Shown here: positions 1-9,167 of the stretch, in pieces
Layout of the letters: each line of letters opens with the position of its first letter
Numbering within the stretch: position 1 is the stretch's first letter
Source of the DNA: Vannielia litorea
GTDB taxonomy: Bacteria; Pseudomonadota; Alphaproteobacteria; Rhodobacterales; Rhodobacteraceae
Assembly: GCF_900142295.1 (NCBI RefSeq)
Contig: NZ_FSRL01000002.1
Span: forward strand, 310,001 to 374,000
Reading direction: 5' to 3'
DNA: 64,000 nt
The notes under the pieces: model-generated
What the model saw: the letters and a program-made list of their open reading frames with translations, nothing else
The model's database searches: none
What the model was told of the DNA's origin: nothing
Position numbers and translations under genes: made by a program

Positions 1-361
1 TCATCTGCCGGGCCTGGTCGAACATCTTGAGGTTGGCCTCGTAACTGCGCTGGGCCTCCCGCGCGTCGGCGATCTCGATGACGAGATCGACGTTGGAGCC
101 GAGGTAGAAGCCGTCCTCCCCGGCCATCGGGTGCGCGGGGTCGAAGATCTCGGGCAGGTCGCTCTCGTCGAGCCGGACCGGCGCGGCCTCGACCGCGCCT
201 GTCATCCGGCCGCCGGTCATCACCTCGCGGAAGGGGGTGAGCTTGCGGTGGTAGCCGGGGGTATCGACGTTGGCGATGTTCTCCGACACGTGGCGCAGGC
301 GGGCGCTTTGCGCGGCCATGCCGGAGGCGGAGACAGAAAAGCTCTGGAACAGGTCGCTCAT
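1..361 (-). CDS. flgC: Flagellar basal-body rod protein FlgC (3' end outside window)
   Basis: Proximal rod subunit of the flagellar basal body in the periplasm. The visible 120 codons begin MSDLFQSFSVSASGMAAQSAR and carry the rod/hook-family N-terminal signature (ENIANVDTPGYHR, about residues 27-39). They run into the family C-terminal helix (SYEANLKMFDQARQM). No stop codon is reached before base 1, so the last ten or so residues lie outside the window. The gene starts 9 bases after the flgB stop and is almost certainly co-transcribed with it. In related bacteria fliE and fliQ usually follow. Identification is firm from the signature and gene order. Confidence 0.95.
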   Translation of the reverse strand, partial: MSDLFQSFSVSASGMAAQSARLRHVSENIANVDTPGYHRKLTPFREVMTGGRMTGAVEAAPVRLDESDLPEIFDPAHPMAGEDGFYLGSNVDLVIEIADAREAQRSYEANLKMFDQARQM

Positions 362-370
362 GCCGCCCCC

Positions 371-757
371 TTACCTGCGCCCGAGGGTGGTGCGGAGAAT
401 CCCAAGCGTGGTGCGATAGACCGAGAGCGCCATCTCGTGTCGGGTCTGGATCTCGGCGGATTTCACCATCTGGCTTTCGATCGACACGGTGTTGCCGTTC
501 GGGTCGCCATCGACGCCGCGCTCGATGACGGGGCGCAGGGCGGGCGGAGGCGCGGTGTCTGCCATGTGCGCGCTGCGGGTGGTGCGCAGGGCCAGGCCGG
601 GCTGTGCGCGATAGCTCTCGCCGAAACTGGCGATGTCGCGCGCCTTGTAGCCGGCGGTATCGGCCTGGGCGAGGTTTTGCGCCACAACGGACTGGCGGGC
701 GGCGGAATGCGCGGCCAGGCCACGCGCCATTGAAAGGATCTCGAGCTGATCGAACAT
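371..757 (-). CDS. flgB: Flagellar basal-body rod protein FlgB
   Basis: Proximal rod protein, partner of FlgC. The reading frame is open far upstream, but the flagellar protein starts at MFDQLEILSMARGLAAHSAA, giving 128 residues, which is normal for FlgB. A GAGAAA ribosome-site-like stretch lies just upstream of this ATG. The rod signature NLAQADTAGYKARDI is at about residues 28-42, and the C-terminal helix (SAEIQTRHEMALSVYRTTL) matches the family. It is divergent from fliI across about 106 bases and is followed closely by flgC. Confidence 0.94.
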   Translation of the reverse strand: MFDQLEILSMARGLAAHSAARQSVVAQNLAQADTAGYKARDIASFGESYRAQPGLALRTTRSAHMADTAPPPALRPVIERGVDGDPNGNTVSIESQMVKSAEIQTRHEMALSVYRTTLGILRTTLGRR

Positions 758-863
758 CGGGGTTTCTCCCACGGGCTTCAACTCGGGCTTAACCCTGATT
801 CCTTTAGAAACGGTTTCAGGCGCCCGGATTGCGGCGCGGAATGTGCAAACTGTGGAGAACCCC
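758..863. promoter_or_regulatory. Divergent flgB / fliI promoter region
   Basis: Both flagellar transcripts must start in or near these 106 bases. Visible elements are a TTAACC half-site at about 789-794 and a dyad GAAAC-G-GTTTC at 807-817. No complete TTAA-N7-TTAA box and no clear -35/-10 pair is visible, so assigning a regulator would be a guess. Confidence 0.4.
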
Positions 864-2198
864 ATGACGGATGCGACGATTGCACGGCTCACCGCAGAGA
901 TCGCGGCGCTGGCCCCCTCGGCCTCGATCGGGCGGATCAGCGCGGTGGGGCGCGGCGCGGTGGAACTGACCGGGCTCTCGGAGATCGCCGCGCTGGGTGA
1001 CCAGGTGTGGCTCGGCACGCGGGGCGGGCGGCTCAGGGGCGAGATCGTGCATATCGACCGGGAGCGCGCGATGGCCCTGCCCGACGGCCCGGCGGACGGC
1101 ATCCGGCTCGGCGACAAGGTGACGCTTCAGGGTGGCGACGGGCTCTTCCCCGACCTGAGCTGGCAGGGGCGGATCATCGACCCCTATGGCAACCCGCTTG
1201 ATGGCCGCCCCTTGGCGCGGGGCCCCGCGTTGCGCCCCCTGCGGGCGCCCGCGCCGCCCGCGACCCAGCGCAAGCGGCTGGGCGCACGGCTCGGCACGGG
1301 CCTGGCGGTGTTCGACACGCTCCTGCCCATCGTCCGCGGCCAGCGGCTTGGGCTCTTCGCCGGATCGGGGGTGGGCAAGTCGTCGCTTCTCGGCGCGCTG
1401 GGGCGGGGCTTGCAGGCCGACCGCTGCGTGATTGCGCTAGTGGGCGAGCGGGGACGCGAGTTGCGGCACTTCATGGAGGATGTGCTGGGGGCGGAGGGCA
1501 TGGCGCGCTCGGTCATCGTTGCGGCGACCTCGGACCAGTCGGCGATTGCCCGCAGGCGGTGCCTCTGGACGGCGATGACCGTGGCCGAGCACCTGCGCGA
1601 CGAAGGGCATCACGTGCTGTTCCTGGCCGACTCGGTGACGCGCTTCGCCGAGGCGCACCGGGAGGTTGCACTGGCGGCGGGCGAGCCCGCGAGCCTGCGG
1701 GGCTACCCGCCCTCGACCGCGCACATGGTCATGGCGCTGGCCGAGCGGGCCGGGCCCGGGGTGGAGGGCCCCGATTGTGAAGAATCCGGCGACATCACCG
1801 CGATCTTCTCGGTGCTGGTTGCGGGCTCGGACATGGAGGAGCCGGTGGCCGACATCCTGCGCGGCGTGCTCGACGGCCACGTGGTGCTGGCCCGCGAGAT
1901 CGCCGAGCGCGGGCGCTTTCCGGCGGTGGACCTGCTGCGCTCCACCTCGCGGTCGCTGCCCGAGGCGGCGAGCGCGGAAGAGAACGCATTGATCGCCAAG
2001 GCCCGGCGCAGGCTCGGAGCCTATGACCGGGCGGAACTGATGATTCAGTCGGGGCTCTACACCGCGGGCTCCGACCCGGAGATCGACGCGGCGATCCGGG
2101 TTCATGGCCCGCTGGACGGGTTTCTCGCCGAGGCGAGCGAGGCACCGGAGGCGGCGTTCAGGCGGCTGCGGACGGTGCTTGGACCGGGGCAGAAATAG
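864..2198 (+). CDS. fliI: Flagellum-specific ATPase FliI
   Basis: ATPase of the flagellar type III export apparatus, on the cytoplasmic side of the basal body. The protein is 444 residues with an N-terminal F1-beta-like barrel (about 1-80). The P-loop AGSGVGKSS is at about residues 166-174 and Walker B LFLAD ends at Asp256. The C-terminal helical domain follows. The ATG at 864 is chosen over an in-frame GTG at 843 because GGAGAA (854-859) lies a suitable distance upstream. The gene is alone on the plus strand, divergent from flgB-flgC, and ends in a strong hairpin. FliH, its usual partner, is encoded about 20 kb away at 21.4 kb. Confidence 0.95.
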   Translation: MTDATIARLTAEIAALAPSASIGRISAVGRGAVELTGLSEIAALGDQVWLGTRGGRLRGEIVHIDRERAMALPDGPADGIRLGDKVTLQGGDGLFPDLSWQGRIIDPYGNPLDGRPLARGPALRPLRAPAPPATQRKRLGARLGTGLAVFDTLLPIVRGQRLGLFAGSGVGKSSLLGALGRGLQADRCVIALVGERGRELRHFMEDVLGAEGMARSVIVAATSDQSAIARRRCLWTAMTVAEHLRDEGHHVLFLADSVTRFAEAHREVALAAGEPASLRGYPPSTAHMVMALAERAGPGVEGPDCEESGDITAIFSVLVAGSDMEEPVADILRGVLDGHVVLAREIAERGRFPAVDLLRSTSRSLPEAASAEENALIAKARRRLGAYDRAELMIQSGLYTAGSDPEIDAAIRVHGPLDGFLAEASEAPEAAFRRLRTVLGPGQK

Positions 2199-2223
2199 AA
2201 AGGGGGCCATGATGGCCCCCTTT
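2199..2223. terminator. Bidirectional terminator between fliI and a small secreted-protein gene
   Basis: AAAGGGGGCC at 2199-2208 pairs perfectly with GGCCCCCTTT at 2214-2223 around a 5-base loop. T and A runs on the two sides let it work for fliI on the plus strand and the convergent gene on the minus strand. Confidence 0.85.
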
Positions 2224-2246
2224 TGTGTTGCGCTGTCAGGCGCAGA

Positions 2247-2591
2247 TCACTCGGCGCGCAGCTCCTGGAACTTGGCGGCAGCCACCGGGTTGATCACGCC
2301 GCGGGCGGTCTGGGCTTCGGAGGCCTGGGCCACGCCGTTGTTCTGCTCGGCGTTCAGCTCGCGGAATTTTTCGGCGGCGACGTCGTTGACCACGCCATTG
2401 GTGCTGTTGTCGGCACCGAAGTAGACGCGGGCTTCGCCGGCGGAGTCGCCTTCATGGGCCTTCAGGGTGGCCAGCTGCTCCTGGGTGTAGGCACCGGGCT
2501 CGACACCCAGCGAACGGGCGAGGCTGGCGCTGTCTGCGAAGGCCGGAGCTGCGACGGCGAGGATGGCGGCGGCGAGGATGGTGGTTTTCAT
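2247..2591 (-). CDS. Small secreted protein with an internal duplicated motif
   Basis: 114-residue protein of unknown function. The N-terminus (MKTTILAAAILAVAAPAFADS) is a classic Sec signal peptide with an AFA-type cleavage site near residue 19, so the mature protein of about 95 residues is probably periplasmic or secreted. The C-terminal half holds a degenerate repeat: NGVVNDVAAEKFRELNAE (about residues 64-81) resembles RGVINPVAAAKFQELRAE at the end (about 96-113). The gene is convergent with fliI and divergent from a GbsR-like regulator, with inverted repeats in the shared upstream region. I do not recognise the family. Confidence 0.75.
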   Translation of the reverse strand: MKTTILAAAILAVAAPAFADSASLARSLGVEPGAYTQEQLATLKAHEGDSAGEARVYFGADNSTNGVVNDVAAEKFRELNAEQNNGVAQASEAQTARGVINPVAAAKFQELRAE

Positions 2592-2664
2592 GGTCGTGTC
2601 TTTCTTTGGTCTGGTGCCCTCTCGGGGCGGGTGGCGCGATGTCTTGCATCGTGATGACCCCGAT

Positions 2665-2695
2665 GTATGGTTTGTTTAGTAGGAATCAAACATAC
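2665..2695. promoter_or_regulatory. Long inverted repeat, candidate operator
   Basis: GTATG-g-TTTG (2665-2674) and CAAACATAC (2687-2695) form nine-base arms with a single bulged G around a 12-base centre that includes TTTAGTAGG. It is about 75-105 bases upstream of the secreted-protein start. The adjacent GbsR-like regulator is the obvious candidate binder, by inference from position only. Confidence 0.5.
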
Positions 2696-2818
2696 AGAAC
2701 GAATTATTTTACCTGAACAGTGCAAGTGTCTGTTTTCACGACAAACTCTTTCTTGCGCGCTGGGGGGTGGTGCTCTGAGAGGACGCACACAATGGCGGAA
2801 CTGCTGGACTTTAAGTGC

Positions 2819-2836
2819 GTTTAGTACTATCTGAAC
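2819..2836. promoter_or_regulatory. GTTTAG-N6-CTGAAC imperfect dyad, candidate operator
   Basis: The left arm GTTTAGTA repeats the octamer present in the dyad at 2665-2695, and the right arm matches the inverted complement with one mismatch. It lies about 70 bases before the GbsR-like start codon, a position suited to autoregulation. Confidence 0.4.
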
Positions 2837-2905
2837 TCACAGAGTTTGACCGAAGAACAGTGACCAAGACGCGTATGACCTGAAGCTGCCCAAGAGGCGA
2901 AGACC

Positions 2906-3358
2906 ATGACACGACCCATCGAAGAGATCCGCGACGAGTTCATCGAGAAGATCGGACTGCTGATGCAATCCGACGGGCTTCCGCGCACGGCCGGGCGGGT
3001 CATGGGGCTGCTCGTGTGGAAGGGCGACGCGATCGCCTTCTGTGATCTTGCGACCGAGCTCCAGGTCAGCCGGGGCAGCATCAGCACCGCGACGCGTATC
3101 CTAATCGACCGCCACATGATCCGCCGTGTCACCAAGCCCGGGGATCGGCAGGACTATTTTCAGCTTGCGGAGAAATCCTACGAGAGCATGGTCAAGGACC
3201 TCAGCATGAAGTTCCGCCGGCGTAGCGAGGAGCTTTGCGCCACGCTGAATGGCGTGCCGGAAAGCGAGCCGGAGATCCGCGAGCGGGTCAGGGCCTATTC
3301 GATAATGCTCGACTCGCTGTCGAAGAAGATCGCGGAACTGGCCGACGAGATGGTCTGA
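2906..3358 (+). CDS. GbsR/MarR-family transcriptional regulator
   Basis: 150-residue DNA-binding protein. The segment around residues 24-34 (LPRTAGRVMGL) and the winged-helix stretch ATELQVSRGSISTATRILID are typical of the GbsR branch of the MarR superfamily, whose members often control compatible-solute or stress genes. The C-terminal third (about 95-150) is predicted helical and would dimerise. AGAGG precedes the ATG by 8 bases. A catalase gene begins 94 bases downstream on the same strand and a secreted-protein gene is divergent upstream; either could be a target. The ligand cannot be read from the sequence. Confidence 0.85.
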   Translation: MTRPIEEIRDEFIEKIGLLMQSDGLPRTAGRVMGLLVWKGDAIAFCDLATELQVSRGSISTATRILIDRHMIRRVTKPGDRQDYFQLAEKSYESMVKDLSMKFRRRSEELCATLNGVPESEPEIRERVRAYSIMLDSLSKKIAELADEMV

Positions 3359-3452
3359 GCGCGGGCCGGCCGGCCGGGGTTGCGCGGGCCGGAACATCTG
3401 AGGGGCTGGATCGTTCTGTTGGCAACGCCACCGGAACGAAAGGCAGCCCGAC

Positions 3453-4967
3453 ATGGCCGAAAAGAAAGCTCCCCCGCCCACCACGACCGATGCCGGTATC
3501 CCCGTTCAGAGCGACGAGCACTCGCTCACGGTCGGGCGCGACGGGCCAATCGTGCTGAACGACCATTACCTGCTCGAGCAGATGGCCAACTTCAACCGTG
3601 AGCGCATCCCCGAGCGCCAGCCCCACGCCAAGGGCGGCGGCGCTTTCGGGCATTTCGAGGTCACGGCGGACGTGTCGAAATACACAAGGGCCAAGGTGTT
3701 TCAGCCCGGCACCAAGACCGAGATCGTGGCACGCTTCTCCACAGTTGCGGGCGAGCGCGGCAGCCCCGACACCTGGCGCGACCCGCGCGGCTTTGCGGTG
3801 AAGTTCTACACCGAGGAAGGCAACTTCGACATGGTGGGCAACAACACGCCCATCTTTTTCATCCGCGACCCGATGAAGTTTCAGCACTTCATCCGCAGCC
3901 AGAAGCGTCGGGCCGACAACGACCTGCGCGACCATGACATGCAGTGGGATTTCTGGACGCTCAGCCCCGAAAGCGCACACCAGGTGACCTACCTGATGGG
4001 CGACCGCGGCATTCCGCGGACCTGGCGCGAGATGAACGGCTACTCGTCGCACACCTACTCGCTGATCAATGCCGAGGGTGAGAAATTCTGGGTGAAGTTC
4101 CACTTTCACACCGACCAGGGGGACGGCAATGCGCATCTGACGCAGGAGGAGGCCGACCGGCTGGCGGGCACCGACGGTGATTATCATCGGGCCGATCTCT
4201 TCAACCACATCCGAGATGGCGACCATCCGAGCTGGACGCTGAAGTGGCAGATCATGCCCTGGGACGACGCCAGGACCTACCGGATCAACCCCTTCGACCT
4301 CACCAAGGTCTGGCCGCATGCCGATTACCCGCTGATCGAGGTGGGCCGGATGGTGCTGGACCGCAACCCGACCGACTTTCACACCCAGATCGAACAGGCG
4401 GCCTTCGAGCCCAACAACATGGTGCCGGGCATCGGCCTGTCGCCCGACAAGATGCTGCTGGCGCGGGGCTTTTCCTACTCCGATGCGCATCGGGCACGGC
4501 TCGGGGTGAACTACAAGGAGATCCCGGTGAACCGGCCGCAATCGCCGGTGCACAGCTACTCCAAAGATGGCGCGGGGCGGACCATGCCGGTGAGCGACCC
4601 GGTCTACGCGCCCAATTCCTACGGCGGGCCGGCGGCGCAGCCCCAGGCGCATGAGGCCGGGCTGTGGCACGCCGATGGCGAGATGGTGCGCGAGGCCTAC
4701 ACCCTGCGCGAGGACGATGACGACTGGAGCCAGGCCGGCACGCTGGTGCGCGAGGTGATGGACGACGCGATGCGCGAGCGGCTGGTGAGCAACGTGGTCG
4801 GCCACCTCGGCGACGGGGTCAGCGAGAAGGTGCTGCTCCGGGCGTTCGACTACTGGCGCAACATCGACGGCGACGTGGGCGAGCGAATCGAGAAGGGCGT
4901 GCGCGACAAGATCGGCGGCACGTCGAAGGCCGAGGGGCTGGCCTCGGCAGAGAGCATCGGCGGGTGA
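3453..4967 (+). CDS. katA: Haem catalase (monofunctional, small-subunit type)
   Basis: Disproportionates hydrogen peroxide to water and oxygen in the cytoplasm. The 504-residue length fits small-subunit clade catalases. Catalytic His58 lies in [13 protein letters not shown], and the proximal haem ligand Tyr342 lies in [14 protein letters not shown]. The distal Asn region ([14 protein letters not shown]) is intact. AAAGG lies about 9 bases before the ATG. It sits directly behind the GbsR/MarR-type regulator, possibly in one transcript, and ends at a GC hairpin shared with the convergent next gene. The family assignment is secure; regulation by the neighbour is only inferred from adjacency. Confidence 0.96.
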   Translation: MAEKKAPPPTTTDAGIPVQSDEHSLTVGRDGPIVLNDHYLLEQMANFNRERIPERQPHAKGGGAFGHFEVTADVSKYTRAKVFQPGTKTEIVARFSTVAGERGSPDTWRDPRGFAVKFYTEEGNFDMVGNNTPIFFIRDPMKFQHFIRSQKRRADNDLRDHDMQWDFWTLSPESAHQVTYLMGDRGIPRTWREMNGYSSHTYSLINAEGEKFWVKFHFHTDQGDGNAHLTQEEADRLAGTDGDYHRADLFNHIRDGDHPSWTLKWQIMPWDDARTYRINPFDLTKVWPHADYPLIEVGRMVLDRNPTDFHTQIEQAAFEPNNMVPGIGLSPDKMLLARGFSYSDAHRARLGVNYKEIPVNRPQSPVHSYSKDGAGRTMPVSDPVYAPNSYGGPAAQPQAHEAGLWHADGEMVREAYTLREDDDDWSQAGTLVREVMDDAMRERLVSNVVGHLGDGVSEKVLLRAFDYWRNIDGDVGERIEKGVRDKIGGTSKAEGLASAESIGG

Positions 4968-4977
4968 ATTGGCCGGG

Positions 4978-4999
4978 GCGCGCCGCCTAGGTGGCGCGC
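4978..4999. terminator. GC-rich hairpin between convergent katA and STAS-like gene
   Basis: GCGCGCC at 4978-4984 pairs with GGCGCGC at 4993-4999. There is no long U-tract on either strand, so termination strength is uncertain. Confidence 0.45.
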
Positions 5000-5009
5000 T
5001 CTCTCGCAG

Positions 5010-5441
5010 TCAATGGATCTTGTGGCTGTCGCCGCCGGGTGACTTCCAGCGTTCGGCGGCGGGAATGCCGAGGAAGGCGAGCGCCTCCGATACATCGTCG
5101 AAGGTGGCCACCTGGAGCATCTCTTCTTCGCCGACCATGCGGATCACGCTGAGAACGGCGTCGCGGATGGGGCCATCCGGCACGACCACTGCCTTGCGGG
5201 TCGGCAACCGCTTGCGGGCGGTGAAACCCTTGGTCAGCTGCGCGAAGTTGCCAAGCTCGGTGACGGTGACGGCAAAATCGGTGACATCGCGGAAGTCATC
5301 GAACTCCTTGAACCCTTCCCGGTACTCGGGATCGGCCTCCATCCGGTCATACATGTCGAGAATGCAGCGTGCCGTTACGCGGCCGACGTAGATCTTGACG
5401 ACCAGAGCGCGCCTCGGGACGATCTTGTAATCACATGGCAT
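5010..5441 (-). CDS. STAS/SpoIIAA-like conserved hypothetical protein
   Basis: 143-residue cytoplasmic protein with no signal peptide. The pattern of short strands and helices (ALVVKIYVGRVTARCILDMYD, then EYREGFKEFDDFRDVTDF) looks like the SpoIIAA-like/STAS fold seen in many alphaproteobacterial hypothetical proteins. That fold call is an impression from pattern, not a demonstrated match. It is convergent with katA and lies 84 bases downstream of nothing on its own strand, so it is probably monocistronic. Function is unknown. Confidence 0.7.
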   Translation of the reverse strand: MPCDYKIVPRRALVVKIYVGRVTARCILDMYDRMEADPEYREGFKEFDDFRDVTDFAVTVTELGNFAQLTKGFTARKRLPTRKAVVVPDGPIRDAVLSVIRMVGEEEMLQVATFDDVSEALAFLGIPAAERWKSPGGDSHKIH

Positions 5442-5525
5442 CCTGGAACCCCCAACGGCAACTCAACCCACAGCAGAAGGGGCCACTCTAGCAGCTGAAG
5501 CGCCAAGCGCCAAATGCCGCCAACG

Positions 5526-8500
5526 TCAAGCCACCAGCGCCTCGGCCTTCTTGAGGTCGACCGACACCAGCTGGCTGACGCCCTGCTCCTGCATGGTCAC
5601 GCCGAAGAGCCTGTCCATCCGGCTCATCGTCACCGCGTGGTGGGTGATGATGAGAAAGCGCGTGTCGGTCTGGCGGGTCATCTCGTCGAGCAGGTCGCAG
5701 AAACGGGTGACGTTGGCGTCATCCAGCGGCGCGTCGACCTCGTCGAGCACGCAGATCGGCGCCGGGTTGGCGAGGAAGACGGCGAAGATGAGCGCCAGGG
5801 CGGTCAAGGTCTGCTCGCCGCCGGAGAGCAGCGAGAGCGTGGAGAGCTTCTTGCCCGGCGGCATGCACATGATCTCGAGACCGGCCTCGAGCGGATCGTC
5901 GGACTCGACCAGCTGCAGCGAGGCCTCGCCGCCACCGAAGAGGTGCCGGAACAGCAGGGTGAAGTTGGAATTGACCTGCTCGAAGGCGGTGAGCAGACGC
6001 TCCCGGCCCTCCTTGTTCAGCCCGGCGATGCCGTTGCGCAGGGCGCGGATGGCCTCCTCGAGATCGGCCTTTTCCTTGACCAGCTCGTCATGCTCGGTCT
6101 GCACCTCCTTGGCGTCTTCCTCGGCGCGGAGGTTCACCGCGCCCAGTGCGTCGCGCTGACGGCGGAGGCGGGACAGGTCGTTTTCGAGCGCCTCGACGCC
6201 GGCGATCTTGTCGGGGTCGGTGTCGAGCGTTTCCAGCAAGTCGGCGGGGGCACATTCGAGCTCCTCGTGGATGCGCTCCTGGGCCAGCTGGCGGGCGGCC
6301 TGGGCGGCCTCCATGCGGGCCTGCGCGGCGGCGCGGCCCTCGCGCAGGGAGCTGGCGATCTTGCCGGCCTCGCGCTCCTCGGCCTGGGCCTCGCGCCAGG
6401 CGGACTCGCCTTCGGCCAGCGCGTCGGCGGCGGCCTTGCGGCGCTCCTCGGCCTTTTCGAGCGAGGCCATCAGCTTGGCTTCGCGCGCCTCGATATCCTC
6501 GGGCGCGGCCTCGGCCTGCTCCAGCTCGGCCTCGGTCGCGGCGCGGCGCTCGGCAAGCTCGCGCGAGCGGGTCTCGGCATTGGCCAGCCGTTCGCGCCAG
6601 TTGCCGACCTCGCGGGCGATCTCCTGCAACCGGCGTACGCGAGCCTCGCCCATGCGGCGGATCTCGTCCTGCACGGCGCGGCGGGAGAGCATATCTTGCC
6701 GGGTGCGCTCGACCAGGCTGCGGGCGGCCTCGACGTTGCCGCGGGCCTCCTCGAGATCACCGAGCTGGGCCAGCGCGGCCTCGGCCTCGGCCAGACGGGC
6801 GCGGGCGGCACCGGCCTCGTCCTCGTGGCGCTTGACCGCCATATCGGCGGCCTCGGCGCGGGTGGCGGCCATGGCGGCATCGCTCTCGGCACGGCTCTGG
6901 GCGCGGGAGGCATCCGCCACGGCGGTATCGGCCTCGCGGCGGGCCTGGCGGGCGGCGCGGTCGGCCTCGGTGACGCGGGCGAGCTCCTCGGAGAGGGTCT
7001 TGTGGGCCTGGCGGGCGCCGCTGGCGCGGGCCTCGGCCTCGTTCAGGTCGAGCTTGAGCTCCTCGAGCCGGTTCAGTTGCTCGAGCCGGAGCGCGGCGGC
7101 GGAGGGGGCATCCTCGGCGGCGGCGCGGAACCCATCCCAGCGCCAGAGATCGCCCTCGCGGGAGACCAGCCGCTGACCGGGCTTCAACTCGGCCTGGCGG
7201 GCGGCGCCCTCGTCGGCATCGGCCACCAGGCCGACCTCGGCCATGCGCCGGCGCAGCACATCGGGGACATGCATGTAATCGGCCAGCGGCTGGAGGCCGC
7301 CGGGCAGGCCCTGGGGCGCGGGGTAATCGGGCATGGCGGCCCAGCCCGATGGCGCATCGGCCTCGACGGCAGGGGCCCGGAGGTCATCTGCCAGCGCGGC
7401 GCCGAGCGCCTTTTCGTAGCCTTTGTCGACCGACAGGAGGTCGAGCACCTGGCCGCTCTCGCCGCCTTCGCGGTCGACCAGGCGGGCGAGCGCGTGCATT
7501 TCGGCCGACAGGGTCTTGGTTTCGCCCTCGGCGGCAGAGGCGGCGGCCCGGGCCTCGGCCTCGCGCCCGGCGATTTCGGCGCGGGCGGCATCGGCGGCTT
7601 CCAGCGCCTTCTCGGCCTCCTCGGCGCGGGCGGTGGCGGCGGTGCTGGCGGCCTGGGCCAGGCGCATCGCCTCCTCGGCCGCGGCCTTGCGACCGCGGGC
7701 CTCCTCGGCCTGACCGCGTGCCTTGGCGGCCTCGGCCTCGTTGCGGTCGGCGGCGCTGCGGGCGTCGGCCTGCATCCGCTGGGCCGACTGGTGGCGCGCG
7801 GAGAGACGGGCGACATCCTCGGTCTTCTCGGCCAGGTCTTCCTCGATCTCCGACAACACGGAGGCGGCCTTGCGGGCGGCCTCGGTGGCCTCTTCGAGCT
7901 TTTCTTCGTGGCCCTCGCCGGCCTTCCTGAGCTCGGCCTCCTCCCAGCCCAGCCGCTCCACGGTTTCGCCCGCGTCGCGGTTCAGCCCCTCCTCGCGCTC
8001 CATGTCGCGGGTCAGCTGGGTCAGGCGGCTCTTCAACGTGTCGATGGCGGCTTCGGCCCGGGCCGCCTCTTCGCGCAGGCCGCCGCGCTCGACCGAGAGC
8101 CGTTGCAGCACGGCGGCGGCAATGGCCTCTTCCTCCCGCAGGGCGGGCAGGGCGGCGTCGGTCTCGGCGAGGCGCTTTTCGGCGGTCAGCACGGCGCGCT
8201 CGGCGGCGGCGGCGGCGGCGACGGTTTCGCGATGGGCATGGCCCGCGGCGACCACGGCCTCGTCGGCCTCCTTCCAGCGGCGGTAGAGCAGCAAGCCCTC
8301 GACCTGCCGCAGCTCGGCGCCGATCTCGCGGTAGCGCGCGGCCTGCCGGGCTTGCCGGGCAAGCTGGCCCAGCTGGGCGGCGAGCTGTTCGATCACGTCA
8401 TCGACGCGGGCCAGGTTCTGCTCGGCGCCGTTCAGCTTGAGCTCGGCCTCGTGGCGGCGCTGGTAGAGGCCCGAGATGCCGGCGGCCTCTTCGAGGATCC

Positions 8501-8984
8501 GCCGCCGGTTCTGCGGCTTGGCGTTGATCAGCTCGGAGATCTGCCCCTGCCGCACCAGCGCCGGGCTGTGCGAGCCGGTGGAGGCATCTGCGAAGAGCAT
8601 CTGCACGTCGCGCGCCCGCACGTCCTTGGTGTTGGCCTTGTAGGCCGAACCGGCATCGCGGGTGATGCGGCGGACGATCTCGAGCACATCCTGATCATTG
8701 AACCCCGAGGGCGCCAGTCGCTCGGCATTGTCGATGTGCAGCGACACCTCGGCGAAGTTGCGGGCCGGGCGCGAGGCGGCGCCGGCGAAGATGACATCTT
8801 CCATCCCGCCGCCGCGCATGGCGGTGGGGCGGTTCTCGCCCATCACCCAGCGCAGCGCCTCGAGCAGGTTTGACTTGCCGCAGCCGTTGGGGCCGACGAC
8901 GCCGGTCAGGCCATCGGCGATGACCAGATCGGTCGGATCGACGAAGCTCTTGAAGCCGTTCAATCTCAGCCGTGTGAAACGCAC
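5526..8984 (-). CDS. smc: Chromosome segregation protein SMC
   Basis: Structural-maintenance-of-chromosomes ATPase that, with ScpA and ScpB, compacts and segregates the chromosome. Starting at GTG 8984 (VRFTRLRLNGFKSF) gives 1152 residues, the usual Rhodobacteraceae length. The longer frame back to 9086 would add an unconserved Pro/Gly-rich tail. Walker A GPNGCGKS is at residues 31-38, the signature LSGGEQ at about 1053, and Walker B ICVLDEVD shortly after. Between them lie two long Ala/Glu/Arg-rich coiled coils around a hinge (about residues 500-650). scpA and scpB are not in the window. The neighbouring GNAT gene is divergent. Confidence 0.95.
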   Translation of the reverse strand: MRFTRLRLNGFKSFVDPTDLVIADGLTGVVGPNGCGKSNLLEALRWVMGENRPTAMRGGGMEDVIFAGAASRPARNFAEVSLHIDNAERLAPSGFNDQDVLEIVRRITRDAGSAYKANTKDVRARDVQMLFADASTGSHSPALVRQGQISELINAKPQNRRRILEEAAGISGLYQRRHEAELKLNGAEQNLARVDDVIEQLAAQLGQLARQARQAARYREIGAELRQVEGLLLYRRWKEADEAVVAAGHAHRETVAAAAAAERAVLTAEKRLAETDAALPALREEEAIAAAVLQRLSVERGGLREEAARAEAAIDTLKSRLTQLTRDMEREEGLNRDAGETVERLGWEEAELRKAGEGHEEKLEEATEAARKAASVLSEIEEDLAEKTEDVARLSARHQSAQRMQADARSAADRNEAEAAKARGQAEEARGRKAAAEEAMRLAQAASTAATARAEEAEKALEAADAARAEIAGREAEARAAASAAEGETKTLSAEMHALARLVDREGGESGQVLDLLSVDKGYEKALGAALADDLRAPAVEADAPSGWAAMPDYPAPQGLPGGLQPLADYMHVPDVLRRRMAEVGLVADADEGAARQAELKPGQRLVSREGDLWRWDGFRAAAEDAPSAAALRLEQLNRLEELKLDLNEAEARASGARQAHKTLSEELARVTEADRAARQARREADTAVADASRAQSRAESDAAMAATRAEAADMAVKRHEDEAGAARARLAEAEAALAQLGDLEEARGNVEAARSLVERTRQDMLSRRAVQDEIRRMGEARVRRLQEIAREVGNWRERLANAETRSRELAERRAATEAELEQAEAAPEDIEAREAKLMASLEKAEERRKAAADALAEGESAWREAQAEEREAGKIASSLREGRAAAQARMEAAQAARQLAQERIHEELECAPADLLETLDTDPDKIAGVEALENDLSRLRRQRDALGAVNLRAEEDAKEVQTEHDELVKEKADLEEAIRALRNGIAGLNKEGRERLLTAFEQVNSNFTLLFRHLFGGGEASLQLVESDDPLEAGLEIMCMPPGKKLSTLSLLSGGEQTLTALALIFAVFLANPAPICVLDEVDAPLDDANVTRFCDLLDEMTRQTDTRFLIITHHAVTMSRMDRLFGVTMQEQGVSQLVSVDLKKAEALVA

Positions 8985-9167
8985 GCTGCCTGTTGCCCCT
9001 GTGTTGCGCCCCGGTCTGTCCCCATGCCCCGGCGGGGCGATTCCCCGAGGCTGACCCATGTTTGGGGGGTGGGGCCGCTCTGTCAATCAGCATGTGGGCT
9101 GGGTCTTGGCCTTATCCACAAGATATGGATCGGTTGACGGCGCGTGATCGCCGGGGAGGATGGCGGA

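Larger units (their letters stand above)
2592..2905. other. 314-base intergenic region, AT-richer than surroundings, with dyads
   Basis: No coding sequence is supported here. It separates the divergent small secreted gene and the GbsR-like regulator and must hold both promoters. Its visibly lower GC and two GTTTAGTA-containing dyads (annotated separately) suggest operator sites. A small perfect dyad AACTC-ACA-GAGTT lies at 2834-2846. Confidence 0.5.

Noticed and set aside
5514..8873. Plus-strand open frame of 1119 codons opposite smc
   Set aside because: Low-complexity Gly/Leu/Ala/Gln translation produced by reading a GC-rich coiled-coil gene backwards; no motif or ribosome site, and smc on the other strand is unmistakable.
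8985..9086. 34-residue N-terminal extension of SMC
   Set aside because: Pro/Gly-rich and unlike any SMC N-terminus; the conserved start VRFTRLRLNGFKSF at GTG 8984 is preferred.
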